DNA of 64,000 nt from NCBI RefSeq assembly GCF_024868665.1, contig NC_079890.1, forward strand, positions 4,440,005 to 4,504,004. Direction: 5' to 3'. The stretch's first letter is position 1. Each line of letters starts with the position of its first letter. Source of the stretch: Triplophysa rosa. Taxonomy: Eukaryota > Chordata > Actinopteri > Cypriniformes > Nemacheilidae. The notes under the pieces were generated by a model, which did no database searches, was not told where the DNA came from, and saw only the letters and a program-made list of their open reading frames with translations. A program made the translations under genes and the position numbers. Shown here piece by piece: positions 11,253 to 20,445 of this stretch.

Positions 11253-11357
11253 TTAAAGGAGTAGCTCACTTCTTTGCCCCCATTGACTTTTCATAGTAGG
11301 AGTAAAAATGACTATGGAAAGTCAATGGGGACAAATTTTGAAGTGAGCTACTCCTTG
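11253..11357. mobile_element. Small palindromic TTAA-target element (second copy)
   Basis: Same palindrome as at 4652-4757, with a short deletion in its left arm (CACTTC runs directly into TTTGCC). Confidence 0.6.
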
Positions 11358-11400
11358 AATACCATTGATACTGTGAGCTACTCAGTGTATTGAGTAGGCA

Positions 11401-12196
11401 TGGTGGTTTTTCTATTACAGTATTAAGCTTTTCTATTATTTTTATTACAGTATTTAGTTTTTCTATTATTGATTGAGTTTTTATATGAGACAATGCATTT
11501 AATCTAGTTATAGGTCTCACACACTTCTCTAACACAGAAAAGACTATGAGTCTCATAGCAAAAAGACCATGATCTCATGGGTCAAAGGTTACAGGCCAAG
11601 TTGAACATCAAAAAGCACCGTAAGACATCCTTTGCACGCAAACGCTTGGAGCACACACACAATATGTACTCTTCACACGAGATGTGGTCTAAAATGCATG
11701 GTAGTTTTTGAAGTACATGTAAGCTAGGGGTAGTAAATGACAATATGACATACATTCGCATTTCAGAGATGGATGTGTTTGTCTGTCATACAGTAGCAAC
11801 TGACAAAATGACATACATCTAATTTTAAAGATGGTGTATGTACATATATTTTTTAATCCTTTAAAAGGTTTCGCCACAGTTAAAAGTTAACGAAACAGTT
11901 TGATATATAACTGTGGAAAGTCAAAAGAGGATGGGCAAACAAAAATAAGTGATGTCATGTAGAACCTGATTGGGAGAAGATGATGTAGGTAAATATGATT
12001 GGTTTAAACTGTGATAACGACTTGAGAACAGTGTATAAAAGATGGAGTCAGAAGTGTATTTGTTGGGCATCTTCAGATGAACTCTGTATGTCTCACTTTG
12101 CTTGCTCGAGCAAATAAAGATTGAAACTCTTGAAACCTGGCTCTCTGGTCTTCGTGAATTCTTTCAACATTGGCTGATCAACTTTTCGCCACGACA
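11401..12196 (+). repeat. 5' LTR of endogenous retrovirus
   Basis: 796 bp starting TGGTGG and ending ACGACA, repeated at 16962-17796. A TATA box (TATAAAA, 12034-12040) and AATAAA (12113-12118) lie about 80 bp apart in the expected U3-R order. A 4-bp TAGG precedes it by two bases (11395-11398) and directly follows the 3' LTR (17797-17800). The unfilled site in the hAT copy at 62625-62628 is also TAGG. Two extra bases (CA) between TAGG and TGG leave the exact LTR start slightly uncertain. Confidence 0.85.
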
Positions 12197-12199
12197 TAT

Positions 12200-12221
12200 T
12201 GGTGACCTTCCAACGTGATCC
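12200..12221 (+). promoter_or_regulatory. Retroviral primer-binding site (tRNA-Trp-like)
   Basis: TGGTGACC begins three bases after the LTR end, and the following CAACGTGATCC resembles the complement of vertebrate tRNA-Trp (TGGTGACCCCGACGTGATTC from memory) with a 2-base length difference. A good splice donor, CAG/GTAAGAG, follows at 12223/12224 and would suit the env subgenomic RNA. Confidence 0.6.
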
Positions 12222-12224
12222 AGG

Positions 12225-13029
12225 TAAGAGGGCAAGAGGCTGACGGTCGACGGTTGGACCTGGCTGTGGATCACATAGATAAGGGCCCAAACACCGGAAC
12301 AGGTGAGCATATTTGCTTTATAAGTATAAAATCTATGTGATCTACTGCAGGTAAAACCTAAGTCGTTGGTCCTCGTAAGCCTCTCCTAAATTGAACAAAA
12401 TGTTAATGTTAAGTAGTTGCACCAGTTTGCTGAATTTTGTAGAGATCCAGGTTTTTGAGGATTTATGTTTTGTGTGAAAGTGTTTGAGAGTGAATGATAC
12501 GTGACCGCAGCATAGGGGCGTAGCGTAGATATCGAAGATATCCGTAGCGTCACATTGAGAGTGAGACATGGGCGCTGTTGCGCAGAGGGAGGAAATCAAG
12601 GGATCATCACGTTGAAGGGCAGTGCACGGAAGAGCCGTGTAGAGGCTGGATGCAGCCTAAATCCTGTTTAGGTAAACAGGTCACGTAGGATGAATGTGTT
12701 GTAAAATATTTAATAGGGCTAATTATTTTGTTGTGTGTTGTAATATTCTGCAAAAGTGGTCTGAGAAGTGAGAGAAGGGAGAGGAAGTCTCAGCCGGTGA
12801 GATTTTTGTCTCTGGAGAAAAAAGGTGGGGGTTTGAAGCCTCAGCGTGTAAGTAACCTAAAAAAGTGATTTATTTGACGTATGAAGAGGCCTTGAGATGT
12901 GTGAGATAAGAATGGGAGAGACTGCGAACTGCTAATGTAAAAAATAAACTGTGTTGTGTTAAGTAAAAAGTGAAAAGATATTGTTGTTTGTGTTTTGTGA
13001 ATTTCTTTTTCATATGTTTTGAAAAACGC
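12225..13029 (+). other. Retroviral leader
   Basis: About 800 bp between the primer-binding site and the first long frame. No open frame longer than about 60 codons in the sense direction, and no recognisable motif. Confidence 0.45.
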
Positions 13030-13390
13030 ATGGCTGAAGCTGAGCTGTTGGATGGGGAAAGTTTACACTCATACTTTGAGAGTGTAAGAGTAGCGAGAAT
13101 ATTGACTGAGACAAAAGGAATTAGTGATCATTTTTGGAGAGAATCATTTTATAAGGATTCAGCAGGCATTGTGAGGCCATTAACAGAAGACAAGAAACAT
13201 TATCTCTTAGACAAATTAGTAGAAGTTCAGAACTTAGATCAAATTGAGCAGATTTGGCCATACATAAATTGGAGGGAAATAGTAGGCAGGTGTTGCAAAG
13301 TAAGGATATTGAGAAATTATCTGGAAGGGGTTTGCTTCCATAGAATCAATAGATTTGGAAATTTGGGCACTGCGTTACAGCGTGTCTCAT
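13030..13390 (+). pseudogene. Gag-position open frame, truncated at a gap
   Basis: An ATG at 13030 begins an open frame of about 120 codons (MAEAELLDGESLHSYFESVR...) that runs into the N at 13391. It is acidic to neutral, alpha-helical in character and rich in WRE/DKK segments. Its position directly after the leader is that of gag. I do not recognise specific matrix or capsid motifs, and there is no CCHC box in what remains. It may be the N-terminal part of a fish retroviral Gag, or an unrelated captured sequence. Protease, reverse transcriptase and integrase do not follow. Confidence 0.4.
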
Positions 13391-13391
13391 N

Positions 13392-14778
13392 TTTTATACC
13401 GTAGATCAAGATGAGCTGTCTAAAATTATTAGATCATCTAAATCAACAACATGCATACTAGACCCTATACCTACAAATCTACTGAAAGAGATGCTCCCAG
13501 AAATTATAGATCCTCTTCTTGGTATTATTAACTCATCTCTGACATTAGGACATGTGCCTAAAGCATATAAGGTGGCTGTTATAAGGCCCCTTGTCAAAAA
13601 ACCCCAACTCGACCCTAGAGAACTAAGGAACTACAGGCGCTATATCGAATCTACCTTTCATATCTAAAGTTCTGGAAAAAGTAGTTTCAACTCAATTATG
13701 CTCCTTCCTCCAAAGGAATGACATCAATGAAGAATTCCAGTCTGGATTTAGAGCATGTCACAGTACAGAGACTGCTTTGATCAGAGTTACAAATGATCTG
13801 CTATTGGCGTCTGACCAGAGGTTGTATCTCGTTATTGGTGCTGCTAGACCTTAGTGCTGCATTCGATACCATTGACCACAGCACACTCCTACATAGACTC
13901 GAAAATTACGTCGGCATTAAAGGAATAGCTTTGAAATGGTTTAACTCTTATTTATCCGACCGTTTTCAATTTGTAGCAATAAACAATGAGGTGTCACGCA
14001 AATCGCAAGTCCAGTACGGTGTACCACAGGGCTCGGTCTTAGGGCCTCTGCTCTTCGCATTATACATGCTACCTTTAGGACAGTGGTCACCAACCCCGTT
14101 CCTGGAGATCGACCGTCCTGCAGACTGCAGCTCCAACCCTGCTTCAGCACACCTGTCTGTAATTATCAAGCAAACCCGAACACCTTGATTAGACAGTTCA
14201 GGTGTGTTTGATTGGGGTTAGAGCTGAAATCTTCAGGACGGTCGATCTCCAGGAGCAGGGTTGGTGACCACTGCTCTAGGAGATATAATAAAGCGACACA
14301 GAGTTAGCTTTCACTGTTATGCTGATGATACTCAACTTTATATTTCCTCGAAGCCTCATGAAACACAGCAGTTCCAATGAGTAATGGAATGCTTAGTCGA
14401 TGGATGAGTGCAAAAACTGGATGAGTAACAACTTTTTATTACTGAACTCGGACAAAACAGAAGTGTTACTTATTGGACCGAAAATTGCTACAAGTAACAA
14501 CCAAGAATACTGCTTAACTATTGACGGATGTTCCATAAAACCCTCGTCGTCAGCAAAGAATCTTGGCGTTCTATTCGATAGTAATCTGTCATTTGAGAGC
14601 CACGTCGCCAACATCTGTAAAATTGCGTTTTTCCATCTTAAGAATATATCTAAACTACGTCATATGCTGTCAATGTCAGATGCAGAGAAGTTAATTCATG
14701 CATTCATGACATCAAGACTAGATTACTGTAATGCACTGTTAGGTGGTTGCCCTGCAGGCTTATTACAAAAACTCCTAG
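13392..14778 (+). mobile_element. L2/CR1-like LINE reverse transcriptase fragment, disrupted
   Basis: Pieces of a non-LTR reverse transcriptase in order: LDPIPTNLLKEMLPE (about 13460), [19 protein letters not shown] (about 13848, with the first catalytic Asp), [19 protein letters not shown] (about 14015), [12 protein letters not shown] (about 14320, catalytic ADD) and the thumb segment SRLDYCNALLGG (about 14715). Frameshifts fall near 13650 and 13790, a stop occurs near 14380 and a 193-bp element interrupts it at 14081. It is cut at both ends: at the N on the left and at a GC-rich block on the right. It lies where the retroviral pol should be, so either it inserted there or the N marks a false join. 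Confidence 0.8.
14081..14273. mobile_element. 193-bp hAT-type MITE inside the LINE
   Basis: Terminal inverted repeats CAGTGGTCACCAAC / GTTGGTGACCACTG. It is flanked by CTTTAGGA (14073-14080) and CTCTAGGA (14274-14281), an 8-bp duplication with one difference. Removing it and one copy of the duplication closes up the LINE protein between YMLPL and the YADD motif, which confirms the boundaries. Confidence 0.88.
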
Positions 14779-15600
14779 TTAGGTGGCCTTTGCATGTGCC
14801 AGTTTGGGGCGCATTTGTCACCGCACTCCGTCTCTTACCTTGCGCTCGGTTTTTCGCCCCTTGGGCCGTGGCCTTGTAGTGTCCGGCTTTCCTTTTTTAA
14901 CGCGCCCCCGTTTTTGATTGGTACTCTTGGGCGCATCTCTGCTTCTCCGTTTTTGGATTCGCCTTGGTGTGCTACATGCCCTCCCACCGCCAGCCGCATG
15001 CCTGCCCAGTTTTTTCCCCTGTGTGCATTCTTTGCTTTACACTTGGCGTCTGCCTCTGCTTCTGTCTCCACCCTCCGCGCACGCCCCCAGTTCCTCCTCA
15101 CTCCTTTCCCTGCTGAAGGCGCCCTCCGTGACGAGGCTTGCAACCCCTGCGTGCATTCTTCCCTCCCGCCGAGGGCCCTATTCGCCCCACTGCCGTCCCC
15201 TCACCGCAACAGACCCCTTTTCACCCCGATACCACTGCATTTTTTGTTCTGCACGTATTGCTGCTGGACATTACCCTAGAAGGCTCCCCCATCAGTACGC
15301 CGCCACGACCTTCTCTGCACTGTGCGCCGCCTTGCCTGGCTAGATCAGAACGGGGGGTTCTCCCTTATGCCGCACTCTGGTGGCCTGCTCCCCCCGGTGC
15401 GCATCCCCACCGCCTTGTTACTGTCTTGCCCGTTTTTCACGCGCGGCAAGGAGCCTGGTGGCCGCTGGCCCGCACACAGTGGAGGTTTGACACTCTCCAT
15501 AGCGTACGCCGGGCGCGTTCCCTTTGACCCTTTGTATTCCGCCCGCCCCCCTGTCACCGTGGAGGAATCATCAACCGGTGTTTATGGTCCTGTGTGTCAA
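14779..15600. other. GC-rich unassigned block inside the provirus
   Basis: About 800 bp of markedly GC-rich, C-rich sequence (many CCGCC, GCGCC and CGCCCC runs) between the LINE fragment and the envelope remnant. The rest of the provirus is AT-rich. Several overlapping frames are open on both strands only because of the base composition. None shows a recognisable domain. It does not look like retroviral pol. Confidence 0.5.
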
Positions 15601-15603
15601 GTT

Positions 15604-16676
15604 CGTGAAACATGTCCGGCCCAGTTGTGGTGTTCGAAGAAAATCCGGGCTCTCGTGTGGCAGATTCACAGGGAGTGCTCTCTTGTCTATCTTATTGGCC
15701 CAGCACACCTAGACACCGACGCTGTGTCTGCCTGTTGCGTGACCAGCGTTACACTCTCCTTACCACAGTGGCATAAGTTGAATGGTGGCTCCTTTGAACC
15801 CTCATGGCACTTGAGTTCTTGTCGTGCGCTGAATGGATCAGGAGTCAGTGCTTAGCAGTTTGCTCCTCACTACATATACCAGATGGACAAGGAGCTGGAG
15901 TGTTACAAGAACATTACTGGCTGTGCGGTTACAGAGTATACTTATCACTACCTAGAGAGTGGACAGGACTGTGTTCCTTGGTACAGCTACACGGTGGAGC
16001 GATCATCATACCACATGAAATGATAACACAACAACAGAGGACACGAAGAGGACTGTTTGATTTCCTATCTAATAGCCCCGTGCCAAAGAATCATCACATC
16101 TGGACAGTGGCAGAGAAAGTTTCAGCTGCTTTTAGTCCTATGTTGGGAGTAAGTTCGTTGATGAATGAAGTTGAGATCACCAGATTTGAACTTACATCAT
16201 TTATGAATACCACGAACATTGTCATGAAAGGCATCAAGGAGGAGCTACGTGGACTACGATTGACTGTGTTGCAAAATCGCTTGGTCTTGGACCAGTTGAC
16301 AGCAGCAAAAGGAGGAGTTTGTGCTGTCATTGGAGAAACCTGTTGCACCTATATTCCAGAGAACGACGCAGACGGACATCTCATCGATGAAGGGATGAAA
16401 AACATTTCATTGATGGTTGAGACTTTGACCAAATCTGAGGTTACCTCAGATACTTTTAATTGGGACTGGATCAAGGGTGTTTTTACCAATATGAAAAATG
16501 TAATGTTGCTTGTGGTTTGCATTATTGCATTTCTTTTATTGACATTATGCATTTGGCCATGTATAATGAAATCATTTCAGCGAACAGCTGCAGCCGCTGT
16601 TCCGAGCCAGATGATTGTTTATGCTGTATCACAACATAGCATGGATAATACTCACACATATGCTAATATTAACTAA
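15604..16676 (+). pseudogene. Retroviral envelope remnant (surface end and transmembrane subunit)
   Basis: The C-terminal part of a surface subunit is in one frame (N-glycosylation site NIT near 15910, closing stop at 16021-16023). The transmembrane subunit is in another frame and runs to the stop at 16674-16676. Visible in the transmembrane part: a furin-type RTRR site (about 16045), a following hydrophobic segment, a heptad region, the CX6CC disulfide motif (about 16320-16345) and a single membrane span (LLVVCIIAFLLLTLC, about 16505-16550) with a short cytoplasmic tail. The frameshift between the subunits and the lack of an upstream SU start make it non-functional as written. CX6CC envelopes are typical of gamma- and epsilon-like retroviruses. 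The sequence between 15604 and 15870 is less certain. Confidence 0.78.
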
Positions 16677-16946
16677 GGGTCAAAAATTATACTAAGTTTA
16701 GAGGGTATAAAACAGAAATACTCATGGTATTAAGTATTTACAGAGTGGCGAAAGGATTTTTAATATTGCTTGCTAAAAATAACCTTAGTATTATTATAAC
16801 ATTCACTAAATGCACACGCAATTTAATTTTAATTTTTAAGAAAACATTTTTGAGCACTTTTATCTATTATTTGATATTGTATTTTATGTTAGTATGTGAC
16901 TCCCTATAGTTAAGGATCTGATTGGAGTGTGAGGCTTTTCAGCCTC

Positions 16947-16955
16947 AAAAGGGGG
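16947..16955 (+). promoter_or_regulatory. Polypurine tract
   Basis: AAAAGGGGG lies six bases before the 3' LTR, the normal plus-strand priming position. The 270 bp between the env stop and this tract are AT-rich and non-coding. Confidence 0.75.
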
Positions 16956-16961
16956 ATTATA

Positions 16962-17796
16962 TGGTGGTTTTTCTATTACAGTATTAAGCTTTTCTATTAT
17001 TTTTATTACAGTATTTAGTTTTTCTATTATTGATTGAGTTTTTATATGAGACAATGCATTTAATCTAGTTATAGGTCTCACACACTTCTCTAACACAGAA
17101 AAGACTATGAGTCTCATAGCAAAAAGACACAGAAAAGACTATGAGTCTCATAGCAAAAAGACCATGATCTCATGGGTCAAAGGTTACAGGCCAAGTTGAA
17201 CATCAAACAGCACCATAAGACATCCTTTGCACGCAAACGCTTGGAGCACACACACAATATGTACTCTTCACACGAGATGTGGTCTAAAATGCATGGTAGT
17301 TTTTGAAGTACATGTAAGCTAGGGGTAGTAAATGACAATATGACATACATTCGCATTTCAGAGATGGATGTGTTTGTCTGTCATACAGTAGCAACTGACA
17401 AAATGACATACATCCATATTTTAAAGATGGATGTATGTACATATATTTTTTAATCCTTTAAAAGGTTTCGCCACAGTTAAAAGTTAACGAAAACAGTTTG
17501 ATATATAACTGTGGAAAGTCAAAAGAGGATGGGCAAACAAAAATAAGTGATGTCATGTAGAACCTGATTGGGAGAAGATGATGTTAGGTAAATATGATTG
17601 GTTTAAACTGTGATAACGACTTGAGAACAGTGTATAAAAGATGGAGTCAGAAGTGTATTTGTTGGGCATCTTCAGATGAACTCTGTATGTCTCACTTTGC
17701 TTGCTCGAGCAAATAAAGATTGAAACTTCTTGAAACCTGGCTCTCTGGTCTTCGTGAATTCTTTCAACATTGGCTGATCAACTTTTCGCCACGACA
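16962..17796 (+). repeat. 3' LTR of endogenous retrovirus
   Basis: 835 bp matching the 5' LTR. Most of the 39-bp length difference is one tandem duplication of a ~34-bp segment containing ACTATGAGTCTCATAGC (17098-17165), present once in the 5' LTR. TATAAAA is at 17633-17639 and AATAAA at 17712-17717. Confidence 0.88.
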
Positions 17797-17946
17797 TAGG
17801 TTGCTTCAGAGGCATAAGGGAAATGACAATGAAACAATGCACCACCGACATAATGGAAATTTACTTTTAATACTGGAGTACTTTAAAGAAAACGTAATTC
17901 TGTACTTTCACTCAAGTAAGGAATTTTTCTACTTCGTCCGCCTCTG

Positions 17947-18715
17947 GTGAGAACGGGGCCTAGTAATAGGCTTGTTCTTTATTCTATATTTTTATATTGA
18001 CTGAGAGGCCTCACGGTCGATCCATGTGTTTGCCAAGGAGTTTAGGGTCTGTTGTGGTCAGTTTTTACTCTATTGACATTGTTCAGGGACCCTAGTGGTG
18101 ACCCGGATGTTCAAAGTGCATAGTATTTATAAGGTACTACAAATTAATATAAAGAATATCATGCGTTACTGTCATACATGTTTGAAAAACACAGAATTAT
18201 CATTGTAAACATAGACTTGATACTTTAAAAATACCACGGCACTATGACATCAAACCAATGATTTAAGACACAGAAGTGTAGCCAAACGTTAATTTTAGTC
18301 CCTAAAGGGACTTTTTTAATGTCTTGGAAAGTAGCGTTACAATTTATTCCCGTGGCATCGTTTCTTGGCCTTTTAGTTATTTTATGGCACTTTTGTTTCT
18401 CTTATGACCATGACATTCCTAGTTCATACTCACTTTTGGAAATTAGGAGTCATGACATTCAACAATTTTTGTGTTCCAATTTTAATTTTGTGTTCCTGAT
18501 TGCTGGTCGTTTCTAATGAAATATATTGGTAAACCCTGTTTATCAGTGAACCCATAAGTTATTTGCTGCTGAGAGCAAACTAAAGTTTTGAACAAAACCA
18601 ATTGATAACCAGTTGAAAATGCATGAGCTGTATGTACAAGTTATACTTCTTTTGTGCTATTCATAAAGCACGTTTTCTTAATTGCTTATAAGGAAAAGCC
18701 TGAATTTATAAACTA
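17947..18715 (+). repeat. Duplicon spacer, third copy
   Basis: Near-identical to 67-468 and, from 18034, to 4972-5646. It contains no gene. An open frame at 18319-18516 is present by chance in non-coding spacer. Confidence 0.75.
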
Positions 18716-20393
18716 AGGCTGCATCCGAAATGGCATACTTATGAGTACATACGAGTAGATACTTAATTTCAGTAAGCACGTGCTTAACAAGGGCTAAATG
18801 GGTATCGGACATTGTCCATCATATTGACGTGATCATGTGACGTAATTCTTCTTCTTTTCCGTTCTAACGGCGGTTGGCAACATACGTTTGAGGTGCAAAT
18901 CCGCCACCTACTGTGCTGGAGTGTGGGCCAGAGATTAACCATGTGATGTAATAACAACTGCAATAATTTAAGTTATGAGAGACAGGATGCATTAATAACC
19001 TTGCCTACTATGGGTTTTGTACAAGTAAACAACACATGAAACAAAGCTTTGACTTTTCTTCAAGTACAGCACATTTAGAGCTTTTATTTTCATGTATTTT
19101 CATTTTTATCTTGTAGGTCTATATGCTTTGATAAAAGTTAAAAAAATTAAAAGGAATACAGCAGCTTTGTGATTTTGCGATGTGTTTTTTCAGTTAAATT
19201 TAGGCAATAACAGGCTCATTCACTTTTAATTGTGAATAATGATTATGCCAATGGAATTTTCTTTTTGCAACAGAAAAATAATAATTGCCTGTAAATTTCT
19301 GCTAATTATTCTTTTGTCTGTATTCTGCCTATTGGTTGATGTCTCTCACTTAGATACACCCATGTTGCTCTAATATACAGTATAGTCTATTGTAGTATTA
19401 AAAACAACCTGAGAAAATCTCTTCTGTGATGTTTCTTTATGTGCTAAGTATGTTTTAACATGGACGTTATCCAGATGTTATCCGACCACGCTCTCATTTT
19501 ACTTTCACTTTCTCCTCATCTGTTCTTTCCTTGTCCATAAAACTACATCATGTTTATATGTGTCTTCATTTTTTGTTGGATAAATAAGTAATTTAATTTT
19601 ATTAAGTAATTTAATTTTAGTAATTAATTGGTTTAGGGTTTATTTGTGTTTTGTAATTATTCGTTTATGAAAGGTGATTAGAAAGCTGAATTGCACCAAA
19701 GTGTCTCCCTTAAAACCACCTGATTAAAATGAACTTGTCAATAATTATCATGTATTTTGCTATACCTACAAGTTAAAAAAACATTTAAGCAATATATGAT
19801 ATTGTAAATGGCAAATATACATAGGAAACACAAACGTAAATAAACTGCTGAAAAAAGTTCAATATTAATCCTTCGTATTAAAATTCTACAAATTAAAACA
19901 ATGCACAATATAAAACACGGTCAATTTAAAAACAAAGCAAGGTCAATGTTAACGTTAAATTAGCTTTACAATAATTATCAACATGTTTAATTGTACATGA
20001 AAGTCGGGTGAGACTGTTTTACGGGCTGTGCGTGGTATTCTGTCCCATGGGCTCATGGGATATAGAAGAATCTCAAGTATCCATCGCTGAGTGCTTCAGA
20101 ATCTGGGCGTAACCAGTAAACCATCTGGGAATTTCTCGCCTACTCTTTTATACTGATGATTCAGACATACTACTCTGTTCAAGTACTGTTTTCTTCTACT
20201 ACATAGTAGGTAAGTAGGCGTATTCGGACGCAACATTAGTATACGCACGTCCAAATCTTGTGAGAAATAGTCCACCACCCAGGTATTTCTCGCCTACTGT
20301 TTTGTGTATACTGACGATTCGGACATACTATTCGTTAGCCTACTGCTTTTTGCCTACTATATAGTGAGGAAGTATGCCATTTCGGATTCAGCC
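18716..20393. mobile_element. GGCTGCATCCGAAATGG-type element with a 570-bp insertion
   Basis: Ends as in the copy at 5647-6795. About 570 bp at 19411-19980 (AT-rich, starting near AAATCTCTTCTGTGATG) is absent from that copy, where AACCTGAGAAACAATAAATTTAC runs on directly. The inserted piece has no obvious inverted ends and no open frame. Confidence 0.65.
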
Positions 20394-20445
20394 TTCAAGC
20401 TCTGTCAACTCTGTCTCTGGTCCTGCTCTTGTCTCCACCCACTAA

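Larger units (their letters stand above)
9268..17946 (+). mobile_element. hAT-like element interrupted by fold-back element and endogenous retrovirus
   Basis: Left end CAGAGGTGGACAGTAACGAA (9268), right end GTCCGCCTCTG (17946). Flanks CTGAGCAC (9260-9267) and GTGAGAAC (17947-17954) agree at 6 of 8 positions, as expected of an aged 8-bp hAT duplication. Removing the fold-back (10045-11008) and the provirus (about 11401-17796) leaves about 1.3 kb that aligns along the complete copy at 61199-62848. No transposase is present. Other termini of the same family lie at 1-66 and 2667. Confidence 0.8.

Noticed and set aside
11266..11556. Minus-strand frame repeated at 16884-17117
   Set aside because: Antisense of the LTR start. 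The repetition reflects the two LTRs.
14794..15527. Long overlapping Pro/Leu-rich frames
   Set aside because: Stop-codon-poor because of GC richness. All frames on both strands are long, with no domain.
18319..18516. 65-residue frame with a hydrophobic segment
   Set aside because: It lies in duplicon spacer, and its counterparts in the other copies are broken or rearranged.
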